A DNA stretch of 64,000 bases from Alistipes sp. (GTDB taxonomy: Bacteria; Bacteroidota; Bacteroidia; Bacteroidales; Rikenellaceae), in assembly GCA_017398555.1 (NCBI GenBank), contig JAFQFV010000005.1, forward strand, positions 52,923-116,922. The letters are read 5' to 3'. Positions 63,503-64,000 of the stretch are shown one piece after another; within the stretch, counting starts at the first letter, position 1, and each line of letters begins with the position of its first letter. The notes beneath the pieces were generated by a model. That model was not told where the DNA came from. It searched no databases and saw only the letters and a program-made list of their open reading frames with translations. Position numbers and translations under genes: made by a program.

Positions 63503-64000
63503 ATGAGAAAATTATTTATTCTGCTCTCGATAGCCCTCTGCGCAAGCTGCGTGAAGGACAATCTTGAGAGTGTAAAGGTAGAGCAGGCGCAAAGTTCCAA
63601 GATTATCCGCCTCTCTGACAGCAATATGAGTGGAAGTATGATTCTGTACTTCAACGATGATGCCACTTCACGTGTTGAGGCGGGCGTATCTCGTTCGGGC
63701 GCTACCCGTTCGGGCATTGAGGCTCTTGACCAGATTTTGGATCAGGTGGGTGCAACACGTATGGAGCGTCTCTTTGTCTCCGGTAAGTTTGAGGAGCGTC
63801 TGCGTGCAGAGGGTATGCACCGCTGGTATGTTGTATCTTTCGATCAGAGTGCTGACCTCGATAAGGCTGCACAGATGTTTGCCTCTGTAGCCGAGGTTGA
63901 TAAGGTGCAGTATAACGCTCGTATGCAGCAGATTGACGACGTTAAGCCGGCAGCATCTACATTCAATGCTCCGACTACTCGCGCAAATAACATCTATCCC
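63503..64000 (+). CDS. N-terminal part of a lipoprotein, probably an S8 (subtilisin-like) protease
   Basis: 166 residues are visible before the window ends. The signal peptide MRKLFILLSIALCASC has a lipobox with Cys16. The following segment has a propeptide-like pattern: LILYF-type strand (MILYFNDDAT), GIEALDQILDQVGATRMERLF, HRWYVVSFDQSADLDKA and ASVAEVDKVQYNARMQ. This fits the inhibitor_I9 or fervidolysin-like prodomain of Bacteroidales S8 lipoproteins as I remember them. No catalytic residue is reached, so the enzyme call is an inference. Confidence 0.6.
   Translation, partial: MRKLFILLSIALCASCVKDNLESVKVEQAQSSKIIRLSDSNMSGSMILYFNDDATSRVEAGVSRSGATRSGIEALDQILDQVGATRMERLFVSGKFEERLRAEGMHRWYVVSFDQSADLDKAAQMFASVAEVDKVQYNARMQQIDDVKPAASTFNAPTTRANNIYP

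Overview
The window looks like a chromosomal segment of a Bacteroidales gut bacterium, most likely Alistipes or another Rikenellaceae. This is inferred from the gene content: two SusC/SusD outer-membrane uptake loci, BACON-domain lipoproteins, the short primary sigma factor typical of Bacteroidetes, a Porin_10 protein, a DUF2723 glycosyltransferase and Bacteroidetes-type promoters (TTTG, 19-20 bp, TAnnTTTG). There is no tRNA, rRNA, CRISPR array, transposase or prophage. Coding density is high, and most intergenic DNA over 150 bp is filled with hairpin repeats.

Layout. 1-6633 (minus): a tightly overlapping run manC-like, murF, GH13 amylase, OPT peptide transporter, pepT (cut by the window edge). 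6710-10550 (plus): pssA, Porin_10 porin, lytic transglycosylase. 10586-15275 (minus): DUF2723 membrane protein and cysS. 15482-25377: uptake locus 1, a divergent ECF sigma gene and then fecR anti-sigma, STN-containing SusC, SusD, BACON/FISUMP lipoprotein and a glycerophosphodiesterase. 25758-34832 (minus): rpoD, Do-type protease, secreted hydrolase, a 1014-residue secreted repeat protein, and an organophosphate antiporter with mannitol-1-phosphate dehydrogenase. 34953-41276 (minus): housekeeping run radC, folC, lnt, def, ruvX, a previously hidden 38-residue membrane peptide, glyS. 41424-43599 (minus): two secreted esterases. 43672-45698 (plus): glycosyltransferase and aldose epimerase. 45699-46297: a 600-bp structured non-coding region. 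46298-47770 (minus): BIG2 lipoprotein with a TagC/phage-RBP-like propeller. 48150-61927 (plus): uptake locus 2, SusC, SusD, DUF5689 lipoprotein, calcineurin-like phosphoesterase, BACON lipoprotein, a 45-residue peptide and a GLUG-repeat lipoprotein. 62018-63265 (minus): metK behind a SAM-II riboswitch. 63503-64000 (plus): start of a probable S8-protease lipoprotein.

How the parts fit. Neither uptake locus encodes a glycoside hydrolase. Instead each carries a phosphoesterase-type lipoprotein (GDPD in locus 1, metallophosphoesterase in locus 2). Elsewhere there is an OPA-type organophosphate transporter coupled to mtlD, and a lipoprotein whose propeller resembles teichoic-acid and phage receptor-binding proteins. 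My inference, not a demonstration, is that these loci may take up phosphodiester- or phosphate-containing polymers or lipids. Locus 1 has its own STN/FecR/ECF sensing relay; no regulator for locus 2 is visible.

The most unusual non-coding signals are a family of intergenic hairpins whose stems change sequence in a compensatory way (about 9604-9831, 25491-25636, 45706-45850), a cloverleaf-like folded segment (46073-46187), and a G9 tract at the 3' end of the ECF sigma gene.
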